Shown here one piece after another: positions 19,852-30,185 of a DNA stretch of 43,009 bases (position 1 is the stretch's first letter; every line of letters starts with the position of its first letter). Position numbers and translations under genes: made by a program. This DNA comes from Clostridiaceae bacterium DTU079 (GTDB taxonomy: Bacteria; Bacillota; Clostridia; Acetivibrionales; Acetivibrionaceae), in NCBI GenBank assembly GCA_001512505.1, contig LFSC01000030.1:1-43009 (forward strand), read 5' to 3'. Below the pieces are notes generated by a model, which worked only from the letters and a program-made list of their open reading frames with translations, was not told the origin of the DNA and ran no database searches.

Positions 19852-19883
19852 TTGTACTACCAAATACCACTAATTTGTACTAC
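19852..19883. repeat. paired TTGTACTAC repeats upstream of the dockerin gene
   Basis: TTGTACTAC occurs at 19852-19860 and 19875-19883, 23 bp apart (about two helical turns); the inverse core GTAGTAC recurs at 19921-19927. They lie 56-130 bp upstream of the chosen dockerin start, where a regulator could act. The remaining DNA of the 19797-20264 gap is A/T-rich; I see no gene and no convincing promoter in it. Confidence 0.4.
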
Positions 19884-20264
19884 ATTTCCAACAATATTAA
19901 TATTCAAGTCTTAACTGCATGTAGTACTTCAAACTCAACATCAAATAATAAAGAATAATTTCTTAGACTCTGGATCTTTACCGTAGACAAAACAGACAGA
20001 ATGACATAATAATAAACATGCGAACTTATAATAATATTATCACTTATTATGTATATCAAGCTATACATTTTTTATTATTATACACTTTTTATTCTAATAA
20101 TTAAAGGTTTTTTTATATTTAACGGTTGATTAACCCAAATTTGATGGATATGGCTCTTTAAAGTTTACACAAGTTATATATTTCATTATCTTTGATAATC
20201 TGATATCATAAACTTAACAACCGTAGTTATTATACTGTTTAAATATTAACACAGCAATGAAAGG

Positions 20265-20825
20265 ATGATTATTATCAGGGCTTTTATAGGAATTGACTTT
20301 CCGGATGATATAAAAAGCAGGATCCTGGAATATCAGCAGAGTCTGAGAAAATATGCTTCAAAAGGAAGATGGAAATATGTTGACAATTTTCATCTGACCC
20401 TAAAATTTCTTGATGAAATAAACACATCTCAAAAAGAAAAGCTGGATGAAGCAATGAAAACAATGGTTCACAACATAAAACCCTTTAGTCTTTCCATATC
20501 TGACCTTGGAATTTTTAAGGGTAAAAAAGATATTAGGGTTTTATGGCTTGGACTTTCCGGGGATATTCCCAACTTAAAAGCTTTGCAAAAAATTATAGAC
20601 GACATGCTGGAACCTATCGGTTTTCAACCCGAAAAGAGAAGCTATACCCCCCATATTACTATCGGTCAGGACATCCTTTTTAAATGGGATTTTGATAAAA
20701 TAAAATCTGAAGTTATAAAGCCTGACTTTAGTCCAATAAAGGTTGAAAACATATATCTTTTCAAAAGTGAACAGATACAAAATAAGCGGGTTTATACCAA
20801 AGTATCCGAGTATAAATTCAGTTAA
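20265..20825 (+). CDS. thpR: RNA 2',3'-cyclic phosphodiesterase (2'-5' RNA ligase family)
   Basis: 186 residues. The two HxTx catalytic motifs of the 2H phosphoesterase family are present: FHLTLKFL near residue 44 and PHITIG near 129. The protein begins IRAFIGIDFPDD, typical of ThpR (LigT). Family enzymes open 2',3'-cyclic phosphates and can join tRNA half-molecules in vitro; the physiological role is unclear. The only ATG fitting the family start has GAAAGG directly adjacent, so the exact initiation codon is uncertain. It stands alone between divergent neighbours. Confidence 0.9.
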   Translation: MIIIRAFIGIDFPDDIKSRILEYQQSLRKYASKGRWKYVDNFHLTLKFLDEINTSQKEKLDEAMKTMVHNIKPFSLSISDLGIFKGKKDIRVLWLGLSGDIPNLKALQKIIDDMLEPIGFQPEKRSYTPHITIGQDILFKWDFDKIKSEVIKPDFSPIKVENIYLFKSEQIQNKRVYTKVSEYKFS

Positions 20826-20943
20826 CAGACAAAAAAGCGTTTCACAATAAATGAAGGGTCATTGAACTACTCTGTAGTATACCATGATTCCTTTTTTGTT
20901 TATTGCTTAGGATTGTTATTTTAACCCAGACGATTGTCAAGAA

Positions 20944-20972
20944 TTGAATATCATTTTTAAGAGTGATATAAT
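20944..20972 (+). promoter_or_regulatory. promoter of the chemoreceptor-like gene
   Basis: TTGAAT (20944-20949), 17-nt spacer, TATAAT (20967-20972); about 110 nt upstream of the TTG start. This is a housekeeping-type promoter rather than the SigD type often used for motility genes. Confidence 0.6.
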
Positions 20973-21082
20973 AAATCATAATCATTCTCTTGCATTTTTC
21001 CGTCACAAAATTATATTGATTGAAAAACTGAATAGGGATTACTCTGCAGTAAATCTTTGTACTAAGACTGGAGGCATTGGAT

Positions 21083-22534
21083 TTGGATAAAGAATTGTTG
21101 GAACTACATAAGAGAAACAAAATAATGGTTATAGTGCTTTCGATGTGCATTGTGTTTGGAGCTTTGTCTGCTTACAAATACCCTATCACAGTGGTCGCTA
21201 TACTGAAGTACGCTTCACCGTGTGCATTATTGGCAGCCTTTCTTGTTTGGAGAAAAATCGCTGTCCCTTATGTCATGTATATTATTGCATTAGCTTTTAA
21301 CCTAGTCTCCTTTTTTATGATTAAAAGTACAACAAACTTTCCCAATTCCCTTATTTTATATTTATCATTAGCAATTATATCCATATATCATAACTACCGT
21401 CCGTTATTGCTAAACGGAATTATCGGGATATTTATATTAAATTATGCCCTTTTTACAAAACCGGCTTATGCCACCATAGACCGCTTTTCTCCCAATGCTT
21501 ATTTAATATGTTGCTTAATTGCTTTAGTCGCTCAAAGCTGTATCGGTTCTCAAATGTTGAAAAAAATAAAGCAAGGAGCTGTTGAGGCAGAGAATTCAAA
21601 GAAAAAAACGGATGAGCTTCTTAAAAAGGTTTCCCACTCGGTGGAAATTCTCAGAAAGTCCACCATGAACCTTCAGGATAATGCAGCATCAACAGGTAAA
21701 ATATCCGAAGAATTGGTATTAGCCTTCAAAGAAATATCTGTGGGCATTCAAACCCAAGCAACCAGTTGCAGTGATGTTCTGGAAGCAATGCAGGATGTTG
21801 CAGCCACTGCTCAACAAACAACAGATGCATCATCCAATATGAGCCAAAAATCCAAAGATACAACTAAAGTAACCGGAGAAGGCCAGGACAAAATGAAACT
21901 AATGTCCGGTCAAATGCAAGAGATAGACCGATTTGTTAGTAGTGCCTCCAAAGCAATCGGTGAAGTAAATGAAGAAAGTGTTGTAATCGATAATATCGTT
22001 TCCATGATAAAGGAAATATCCAACCAGACCAATTTACTTTCGTTAAACGCTTCTATAGAAGCAGCAAGGGCTGGAGAGCACGGAAAAGGATTTTCTGTTG
22101 TCGCATCCGAGATCCGAAAGCTTGCAATCGACACCCACAAGGCATCCGAAAAAGTCAACACCAGCATTAAACTTATTCAAGATAAAATTCGCCAAGTTAA
22201 TGAATTGGTGCAAAATGGTCTTAACATAGTTGACTCCGGGAAGCAATCTGTAAATATGGTCGAACAGTTATTTGATCAAATCAATGTAAACTCTGAAGAA
22301 GTGCTGAAGCAAGCCGAAACTCTAAGCTTTATAAATGAAAGGCTGTTACAGTCGGCTCATAAAGTTACTGAGGAAATGAGTACCGTCGCTGCTATATCAG
22401 AAAAATCCTCTGCCTCGGTTCAAGAAGTATTTGCCAATGCAGACATTCAGCAAAATCGCGTTAGCGATATGATAACCAGTATTAAAGAACTAACTGAGTT
22501 AATGCAAATTCTGGCTCAAGATATCAATCAATAA
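21083..22534 (+). CDS. methyl-accepting chemotaxis-type signalling protein with polytopic membrane sensor
   Basis: 483 residues from TTG 21083, which has GGAGG 8 nt upstream (TTG 21077 is in the same frame but only 2-3 nt from the SD). Residues up to about 165 contain about six membrane helices with short loops and no extracellular ligand domain such as Cache or 4HB. A coiled-coil region follows, then the MCP signalling domain, with the highly conserved hairpin tip [20 protein letters not shown] around residue 315 and [13 protein letters not shown]. It would transmit signals to CheA/CheW; without an external domain it may sense the membrane, energy state or a small membrane-permeant molecule (inference). 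It sits between the two dockerin genes on the opposite strand. Confidence 0.92.
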   Translation: MDKELLELHKRNKIMVIVLSMCIVFGALSAYKYPITVVAILKYASPCALLAAFLVWRKIAVPYVMYIIALAFNLVSFFMIKSTTNFPNSLILYLSLAIISIYHNYRPLLLNGIIGIFILNYALFTKPAYATIDRFSPNAYLICCLIALVAQSCIGSQMLKKIKQGAVEAENSKKKTDELLKKVSHSVEILRKSTMNLQDNAASTGKISEELVLAFKEISVGIQTQATSCSDVLEAMQDVAATAQQTTDASSNMSQKSKDTTKVTGEGQDKMKLMSGQMQEIDRFVSSASKAIGEVNEESVVIDNIVSMIKEISNQTNLLSLNASIEAARAGEHGKGFSVVASEIRKLAIDTHKASEKVNTSIKLIQDKIRQVNELVQNGLNIVDSGKQSVNMVEQLFDQINVNSEEVLKQAETLSFINERLLQSAHKVTEEMSTVAAISEKSSASVQEVFANADIQQNRVSDMITSIKELTELMQILAQDINQ

Positions 22535-22589
22535 TTTACCTAAAAAGTATTCTCGCTATATTAATTATTGGTCTTGGTAAGGATATATA

Positions 22590-22642
22590 AAAAAGAGCTG
22601 TGTACAGCGGTTATCCAACTGCTTGTACCTCAGCTCTTCTTT
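22590..22642. terminator. bidirectional terminator between the chemoreceptor gene and the second dockerin gene
   Basis: AAGAGCTG.GGTACA-type arms (GAGCTGTGTACAGCGGTT with CAACTGCTTGTACCTCAGCTC) with T runs on both sides, placed between convergent genes. It shares GCTGTGTACA with the hairpin at 18446-18496. Confidence 0.8.
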
Positions 22643-22692
22643 ATTAATAGCCGTTTAATTTAATATTTCTCTACTTTTGTTTTGGGTAGTCT

Positions 22693-23775
22693 TTACTTGT
22701 TTTCATAGTCCTTACTTATCATGTTAAAATGCTTTATAATTATAACCGCTTCCCTAATATTAATTGCACCGTCTTGATCAAAGTCCAGCTCAGCTACGTA
22801 TTTCTCACTTTTCTCTGTTGTATTGAAGGCTTTAAGTACCTGAACCAGATCTACCATATTAATAGCATCATCCTGTGATCCATTATAAACTACATCTCCA
22901 GCCCATAACATTATAGGATTATCCTCGGTAGAAACAACCAATTCTCCGGTTCCGTTCACCGTCACATTTCTCTTGAGAAAACTTGGCTTGCTTATTTCCA
23001 ATGTAAATTCCTTCATATCCTCAGGTATACCGGTTATTTCAAAATATCCCTTCTCATCGGTCGTTGTTGATAACTCTGTCCCTGCAATTTTCACCGTAAA
23101 CCCTGATTTTATCTTTGATTCCGATTTAGCAGGATACTCCATATCTACTGAAATATATCCGTAAACACTGGTTTCATTATTGCTCTTTTCATTGGTTAAA
23201 ACAATAAATTTAACGTTATCGCTGGTATAAAGCTCTTCTTCATCGGCTATAACGGTAAAATACAATATTTCCGACTCTTTATCCGCACACAGTACCTTTT
23301 TGTCAAATTGATATTCAAATTTTACAATATCATCTGTGCTTTCTATAACCCTTGTGTCTATCACTTCACCGTCTTCACTGCCCTTTGTTACTTTTAAAGT
23401 TGCTCCTGTAGGCACATGGCTTAAGTTAATAACATTGGCAGCTACATACTCAATGCCTCCCTCACTGGATCTTTCAAGCTGCACGGAAATATCAGTATAA
23501 CCAATGGTAAACTGTTTTATGTTGTCGTCTGTGTTGTATTCTTCACCTTCTACGGTAGAAACTCTAATGCTATATGTCTTCTTTGCTATAGTGTCCGGCA
23601 AGTTCATCAATACAGTAGCCGTTTTGCTCTCTCCCGGCCTTAAGCTTACCTGAACTGCTTGAGAATTGATTATTTCGTCCCCGTCTAAAATATCGACAAC
23701 CTTTTCAAATTTGCTAACAATTGTTGATAAACAGAAAAACGGTTCTGATGTTTTTGAAACAACATTAAAACCGTT
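22693..23775 (-). pseudogene. second dockerin protein gene, 5'-truncated
   Basis: The C-terminal ~150 residues are nearly the same as those of the 18531-19796 protein: regulatory-like domain (GYISVDMEY, TTTDEKGYFEITGIPEDM), the LWAGDVV junction and the dockerin with a canonical second EF loop (DFDQDGAINIRE). The preceding part is a CARDB-like beta domain that continues upstream of the first usable start codon (TTG 23610) in the same frame through VVDILDGDEIIN and RPGESKTATV to about 23704. The frame then runs to a TAA at 23778-23776 without any ATG, GTG or TTG, and without an SD site or signal peptide. The gene has therefore lost its 5' end. If read from TTG 23610 it would make a 305-residue protein that could not be exported. 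Confidence 0.75.
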
Positions 23776-23777
23776 TT
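23735..23777. terminator. terminator-like hairpin at the 5' break of the second dockerin gene
   Basis: Long inverted repeat AAAACGGTT ... AACCGTTTT with a second pairing ATGTT / AACAT inside the loop; T runs follow on both strands. It marks the place where dockerin-gene similarity stops, so it may be the terminator of a deleted or invading neighbour. No transposase or target duplication is visible. The rest of 23778-24020 holds only the small Cys-rich fragment listed separately. Confidence 0.5.
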
Positions 23778-23915
23778 ACAATGTCATGTAACGAAGTTTA
23801 TCACCTGCAAACCACGTCTTTGAATCTTGCTATTGACCTATCGTCAAATTTCATTATGTTAACGAAAAATTAAATGTCCCTCACTTTTACTTTAAAACCC
23901 ACAATCATTTCTAAC

Positions 23916-23996
23916 CTACTTATATGTACCGCATTCCCGACAGCTAATCGATTTTGTATTGTTTGGTGCTCCACATTTTTTACTTAAGTATAACAT
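23916..23996 (-). pseudogene. zinc-ribbon-like fragment, 26 codons
   Basis: The minus strand reads MLYLSKKCGAPNN, then TKSISCRECGTYK and a stop. CGAPN...C..CG is the spacing of the small zinc ribbons found in many bacterial proteins, but one of the four cysteines is missing (YLSKKCG where YC.KCG would be expected), and no SD site precedes the ATG. Most likely the tail of a lost protein; it could also be chance. Low confidence. Confidence 0.25.
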
Positions 23997-24020
23997 ATCT
24001 ATTTACAAGAACAATCAAAT

Positions 24021-24058
24021 ATAAAAGCAGTGGATAAATCACATTATCCCACTGCTTC
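24021..24058 (-). terminator. intrinsic terminator of guaA
   Basis: Minus strand GAAGCAGTGGGATAA - TGTGA - TTTATCCACTGCTTTTATATTTG, starting about 30 nt past the guaA stop. Stem of about 14 bp with a U-rich tail. Confidence 0.85.
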
Positions 24059-24086
24059 TGATTTCTTGAAATGTACAATCTTTGAA

Positions 24087-25622
24087 TTATTCCCATTCAA
24101 TTGTTGCCGGTGGCTTGCTTGTTATATCGTACACAATTCTGTTAATATGTTTAACTTCATTTATAATCCTGTTTGAAATTCTTTCAAGTACATCATAGGG
24201 AATTCTTGCCCAGTCGGCTGTCATAAAGTCGGTAGTGGTAACCGCCCTTAATGCCAGAGTATAGTCGTATGTTCTTTCATCTCCCATAACACCTACACTC
24301 CTCATTCCGGTTAACACTGTGAAATACTGGTTAATTTCTGATGCCAACCCGGCATTCTTAATCTCTTCCCGGAAAATATAGTCCGTATCCCTTAAAAGAT
24401 CCAATTTCTCTTTAGTAACCTCTCCGATAACCCTTATGGCAAGACCCGGTCCCGGGAAAGGCTGTCTCATGACAATCTCTTCAGGTAATCCCAGTTCCAG
24501 TCCAACCTTTCTGACCTCATCCTTAAACAGGTTTCTCAAAGGCTCTATTATCTCCTTAAAGTCTACATGCTCGGGAAGTCCACCGACATTGTGATGGCTC
24601 TTAATAACAGCTGCATCCCCAACTCCGCTTTCAATTACATCGGGATATATGGTGCCCTGTACCAAGAAATCTACAGCACCGATTTTCTTTGCTTCCTCTT
24701 CAAATACCCTGATAAATTCTTCGCCTATTATCTTTCTTTTTCTTTCAGGATCAGTAACCCCTTTGAGCTTTTCAAGAAATCTTTGCTCTGCATCAACCCT
24801 TACCAAATTTATATCAAATTGATTTTTAAATACCTCTTCAACCTGATCCGCTTCATACTTTCTTAAAAGACCGTGATCGACAAAAATACATGTCAGCTGC
24901 TTTCCTACCGCCTTATGAATCAAAACTGCCGCCACAGAAGAATCAACACCGCCGGATAAGGCACAAAGAACCTTTTTATCACCTATCTTCTCTTTTAAAG
25001 AGTTGATAGATTGCTCAATAAAGGAGCTGACTTTCCAATCACCGGAACAGCCACATATTTTAAATAGGAAGTTTTTAAGAATTTCCGTACCTTGTGGCGT
25101 GTGAACCACTTCAGGATGGAACTGAACCCCATATAGCTTCTTTTCTCTGTTTTCCATCGCAGCTACAGGACAATTCTGTGTGTTGGCACTTTTTACAAAT
25201 CCCTCAGGAAGATTTTTTACATAATAGGTATGACTCATCCAGCAAGTTGTATCCGCATCAATCCCTTCAAACAATTTACCGGTAGTGTCCAGAGTTATAT
25301 TCACCTTGCCATATTCTCTCTGCTCTGCGCTTTCAACACTTCCGCCAAGAACATAACTCATTAACTGCATGCCGTAGCAAATACCAAGAACGGGGATCCC
25401 CAGTTCAAACACCTCACGGTCACAGATAGGAGCCTTGGGATCCAGAACTGAGGCAGGTCCCCCGGTTAAAATAATTCCTTTGGGATTCAATTTTTTTATC
25501 TTATCTATCGAAGAGTTATATGGAATAACCTCACAGTATACATTTGCATCCCTTACTCTTCTTGCAATCAGCCGATTATACTGTCCTCCGAAATCAAGAA
25601 CTAAAACCAATTCATTATTCAA
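24087..25622 (-). CDS. guaA: GMP synthase (glutamine-hydrolysing)
   Basis: Converts XMP to GMP using glutamine and ATP. I chose TTG 25622, which has GGAG 8 nt upstream and gives 511 residues starting (M)[23 protein letters not shown]; an ATG at 25643 would put the SD inside the gene. Domains: class I glutamine amidotransferase (about 1-195, nucleophile in GICYGMQL, His/Glu in GVQFHPEV), ATP pyrophosphatase (P-loop [12 protein letters not shown]) and the C-terminal dimerisation domain ([17 protein letters not shown] ... KPPATIEWE). Complete. It follows gdhA by 87 nt on the same strand. Confidence 0.98.
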   Translation of the reverse strand: MNNELVLVLDFGGQYNRLIARRVRDANVYCEVIPYNSSIDKIKKLNPKGIILTGGPASVLDPKAPICDREVFELGIPVLGICYGMQLMSYVLGGSVESAEQREYGKVNITLDTTGKLFEGIDADTTCWMSHTYYVKNLPEGFVKSANTQNCPVAAMENREKKLYGVQFHPEVVHTPQGTEILKNFLFKICGCSGDWKVSSFIEQSINSLKEKIGDKKVLCALSGGVDSSVAAVLIHKAVGKQLTCIFVDHGLLRKYEADQVEEVFKNQFDINLVRVDAEQRFLEKLKGVTDPERKRKIIGEEFIRVFEEEAKKIGAVDFLVQGTIYPDVIESGVGDAAVIKSHHNVGGLPEHVDFKEIIEPLRNLFKDEVRKVGLELGLPEEIVMRQPFPGPGLAIRVIGEVTKEKLDLLRDTDYIFREEIKNAGLASEINQYFTVLTGMRSVGVMGDERTYDYTLALRAVTTTDFMTADWARIPYDVLERISNRIINEVKHINRIVYDITSKPPATIEWE

Positions 25623-25709
25623 GCTAACATCTCCTTCAAACATAAATATGATGTTTAATTATATCGAAAATCGGCATATAATGCAAAAAGAAATTTTAAA
25701 ATTTTATAA

Positions 25710-27158
<1,449 letters not shown>

Positions 27159-27205
27159 CTATACACCAAAAGTGTAATTTCTGAATGTTAACACTTTGCA
27201 TTTGA

Positions 27206-27234
27206 ATTTTAACAAATGGGAGGACAAATTGCAA
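27206..27234 (-). promoter_or_regulatory. candidate gdhA promoter
   Basis: Minus strand TTGCAA (plus 27229-27234), 17-nt spacer, TAAAAT (plus 27206-27211). It leaves an untranslated leader of about 155 nt before gdhA. Upstream, 27235-27481 is non-coding with no other feature I can support. Confidence 0.5.
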
Positions 27235-27481
27235 GTATTTATTTAAAGAATTTCGAAATTCCATCAAATACCCATTTAATGTAATTCTAGATATAGCATT
27301 AAAATCGTTGTCATTTATCGCTCCTCTGACGGTTTAAATCATGTTGCAGCAATTATTTGTCAATTATAAAGTGTGCAAGTTTCCTGTTCACTTGTTTCAT
27401 TTTGTCTTATTCTCATTTTGACTTATATATAATAAAATATAAGTATAGATTTTTTAAATTATTTTTTCCTTATAACTGTGA

Positions 27482-27510
27482 TTGACTAAATGTCATATTA
27501 TATTTAAAAT
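27482..27510 (+). promoter_or_regulatory. candidate nfnAB promoter
   Basis: TTGACT (27482-27487), 17-nt spacer, TAAAAT (27505-27510), about 40 nt upstream of the GAAAGGGG ribosome-binding site of nfnAB. Confidence 0.6.
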
Positions 27511-27558
27511 TAGTGGTAACAAAGGATACGGATTTATTATTTGAAAGGGGTATCAACA

Positions 27559-29772
27559 ATGTTCAAAATAGTTAAAAAGGAGATACTCAACCCCCAGGTT
27601 AAGTTGATGGAGATAGACGCTCCTCATATAGCCAAAAAGGCTGAGCCGGGACAATTCATTATTCTCAGGATTAATGAAAACGGAGAAAGAATTCCCTTGA
27701 CAATTGCAGATTTCGACCGGGCTAAAGGCACCGTTACCATCATATTTCAAGAGGTTGGAAAAACCACCTTGGAGTTGGGAAAGCTCAACGAAGGAGATTA
27801 TATTCTCGATTTTGTCGGACCTTTAGGAAAAGCATCACATTTTGAAGGAGTTAAAAAAGCAGCAGTAATCGGAGGGGGCCTAGGAACGGCAATAGCTTAT
27901 CCCCAGGCCAAGAAATTAAACTCAATGGGTGTCGAGGTACATTCAATTATAGGGTTTAGAAGTAAAGACCTTATTATACTGAAAGATCAAATGGAAGCAG
28001 TAAGCAGCAAGCTTTACATTGCCACGGATGACGGTTCCGAAGGAAAAAAAGGATTCGTTACCGATGTTCTTAAGGAATTGATAGAAGGAGGCAATAAATA
28101 TGATCTGGTAATTGCAATTGGACCTTTGGTAATGATGAAGTTTGTAAGCAGCCTCACAAAGCAATACGGAATAAAGACAATTGTTAGTATGAATCCTGTT
28201 ATGATCGACGGCACAGGTATGTGCGGAGGATGCAGAGTGACAGTTGGCGGTGAAATAAAATTTGCATGTGTGGACGGTCCGGATTTTGACGGACATTTGG
28301 TGGATTTTGATGAAGCAATAAGAAGGCAAAATATTTACAAGGACGAAGAACATCTTTGCAGAATGGGGGGGACAAAAATGCCTAATATGTCTTTGAAAAA
28401 GGTTCCCATGCCCGAACAGGAACCCGATGTCAGGAATAAAAACTTTTTAGAGGTTGCATTGGGTTATACCGAACAGATGGCTGTCGAAGAGGCTCAAAGG
28501 TGTTTAAACTGCAAAAACAAACCTTGCGTGGAAGGTTGTCCTGTCAACGTAAAAATTCCTGAGTTTATCAGTCTGATAGCTCAAGGTAAGTTTGAAGAGG
28601 CTTATAATAAAATTAAGGAAACCAACAATCTTCCTGCCATATGCGGGAGGGTCTGTCCCCAGGAAACTCAGTGCGAGCAACGTTGCGTGCGGGGTATTAA
28701 GGGTGAACCGGTCGCTATAGGAAGACTTGAAAGGTTCGTAGCCGACTGGCATATGAAAAATGCCGAAGATTCTGTTGAAAAGCTCAATAAAAAAGGAAAA
28801 AAGGTCGCAATAGTAGGTTCCGGTCCTGCCGGGCTGACCTGTGCCGGTGATCTTGCTAAAATGGGTTATGATGTAACCGTCTTTGAAGCCTTCCATGTAC
28901 CCGGAGGCGTATTAATGTATGGAATTCCCGAGTTTAGGCTTCCAAAAGAGCTGGTACAAAAAGAAATAGACAATATAAAAAAGCTCGGTGTTGAAATTAA
29001 AACCAATATGGTTATAGGAAAGGTGTTCACCCTGGAAGAACTTAAGGAAGAGGGTTATGAAGCTATATTTATCGGTTCGGGTGCCGGTTTGCCCAGCTTT
29101 ATGAAAATACCGGGCGAAAACCTCAATGGGGTTTACTCAGCAAATGAGTTTTTAACAAGAATAAACCTCATGAAGGCATATAAATTTCCGCAATATGCTA
29201 CACCTATCAAAATCGGCAAAAACGTTGCCGTCGTCGGTGGCGGAAACGTTGCAATGGATGCGGCAAGAAGTGCTAAAAGGCTGGGAGCCCATAACGTATA
29301 TATAGTATACCGCCGTTCAGAAGCTGAAATGCCTGCAAGACTTGAAGAGGTTCATCACGCAAAAGAAGAAGGCATCATATTCAAGCTCCTTACAAATCCC
29401 ACAAGGATTCTCGGCACGGAGGATGGCTGGGTAAATGGTATGGAATGCGTTGAAATGGAATTGGGTGAGCCGGATGCATCCGGAAGAAGAAGACCGGTTC
29501 CTAAGGCAGGATCCGAACATGTCATTGATGTTGAAACAGTAATCATTGCCATCGGCCAAACTCCCAACCCGTTGATTGCATCGACCACTCCCGGATTGGA
29601 TACCCAGAAATGGGGCGGTATAATAGCCGATGATCAAACCGGTGCTACCAGTATAGAAGGTGTTTATGCCGGTGGAGATGCGGTAACGGGAGCGGCGACT
29701 GTTATTCTCGCAATGGGTGCGGGGAAAAATGCTGCAAAGGCGATTGATGAGTATCTTAAAAGTAAAGGGTAA
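27559..29772 (+). CDS. nfnAB: NADH-dependent ferredoxin:NADP+ oxidoreductase, NfnA-NfnB fusion
   Basis: 737 residues from ATG 27559 (GAAAGGGG 8 nt upstream). Electron-bifurcating transhydrogenase: NADPH formation from NADH and reduced ferredoxin, or the reverse. Residues 1-~272 are NfnA: FAD/NAD-binding reductase domains (GGGLGTAIAYPQAKKL) and the [2Fe-2S] segment MCGGCRVTVGG...FACVDGPDFDG. Residues ~274-737 are NfnB: two [4Fe-4S] cysteine sets (CLNCKNKPCVEGCP and CGRVCPQETQCEQRC), FAD motif VAIVGSGPAGLTCAGDLA, NAD(P) motif VAVVGGGNVAMDAARSAKRLG and AIGQTPNP. Many bacteria encode two subunits; the fusion is known from A. thermocellus. At the junction (28365-28380) a 7-G run and a spaced ATG look like a former NfnB start. 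Confidence 0.96.
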   Translation: MFKIVKKEILNPQVKLMEIDAPHIAKKAEPGQFIILRINENGERIPLTIADFDRAKGTVTIIFQEVGKTTLELGKLNEGDYILDFVGPLGKASHFEGVKKAAVIGGGLGTAIAYPQAKKLNSMGVEVHSIIGFRSKDLIILKDQMEAVSSKLYIATDDGSEGKKGFVTDVLKELIEGGNKYDLVIAIGPLVMMKFVSSLTKQYGIKTIVSMNPVMIDGTGMCGGCRVTVGGEIKFACVDGPDFDGHLVDFDEAIRRQNIYKDEEHLCRMGGTKMPNMSLKKVPMPEQEPDVRNKNFLEVALGYTEQMAVEEAQRCLNCKNKPCVEGCPVNVKIPEFISLIAQGKFEEAYNKIKETNNLPAICGRVCPQETQCEQRCVRGIKGEPVAIGRLERFVADWHMKNAEDSVEKLNKKGKKVAIVGSGPAGLTCAGDLAKMGYDVTVFEAFHVPGGVLMYGIPEFRLPKELVQKEIDNIKKLGVEIKTNMVIGKVFTLEELKEEGYEAIFIGSGAGLPSFMKIPGENLNGVYSANEFLTRINLMKAYKFPQYATPIKIGKNVAVVGGGNVAMDAARSAKRLGAHNVYIVYRRSEAEMPARLEEVHHAKEEGIIFKLLTNPTRILGTEDGWVNGMECVEMELGEPDASGRRRPVPKAGSEHVIDVETVIIAIGQTPNPLIASTTPGLDTQKWGGIIADDQTGATSIEGVYAGGDAVTGAATVILAMGAGKNAAKAIDEYLKSKG

Positions 29773-29828
29773 GGGTATATTACCCAAGTTGCAAAGATAA
29801 GAGATATATAACTTGAAAGAATAATCAC

Positions 29829-29921
29829 CAAAGTGTATTTTATGGTGTTTCCTGAAGAACATGCCAAGGTGTGTCTTAAGGTGTATCCAAAGGGGTATCC
29901 CTAAGTGCATGCCAAGGTGAA
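29829..29921. repeat. degenerate short tandem repeat after nfnAB
   Basis: Imperfect units of 12-14 bp built on AAGGTGTAT/CC (CCAAAGTGTAT, CCAAGGTGTGTCTT, AAGGTGTATCCAA, AGGGGTATCCCT, AAGTGCATGCC, AAGGTGAAGG) follow one another in the non-coding stretch between nfnAB and repeat copy 2. No function is evident; the last unit merges with the outer arm of the palindromic element. No gene lies in 29773-30185. Confidence 0.45.
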
Positions 29922-30084
29922 GGAAAATATTCCGGAAACTTGAGTTCCACAAATCTAGAGCCTGTAAATACTCCGCGGGATCGAGCAAAACTCGCTCCGC
30001 TCAAACAATGCTCTCCCTTTCCGCGTCGTATTAACAGGCTCTACGACTTGCTCCACAATGTTTCTTCCATATTTTCTCTTCACC
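29916..30084. repeat. dispersed palindromic element, copy 2 of 4 (inverted)
   Basis: About 169 bp, the best-preserved outer ends: GGTGAAGGAAAATATTCCGG on the left and the inverse of GGTGAAGAGAAAATATGGAA on the right. Inner arms GAGCCTGTAAATAC (29958-29971) and GTATTAACAGGCTC (30028-30041). It is inserted in the opposite orientation to copies 1, 3 and 4, between the convergent nfnAB and radical SAM genes. Confidence 0.88.
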
Positions 30085-30185
30085 TTTTGTCACCTAGATA
30101 TACTTTTCATTATTGTTGATTACCTTTGATTATTTCTAAAATATAGATGATAGTATTTGATATCAGCATCTTTTATTTTATATTT

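Noticed and set aside
23611..24020. Insertion sequence at the dockerin-gene break
   Set aside because: A terminator-like hairpin and a small Cys-rich fragment are present, but no transposase frame, paired ends or target duplication.
29317..29988. Minus-strand open frame covering the end of nfnAB and the following gap
   Set aside because: Mostly antisense to nfnAB, and its HLG-type repetition is just the tandem DNA repeat read in reverse.
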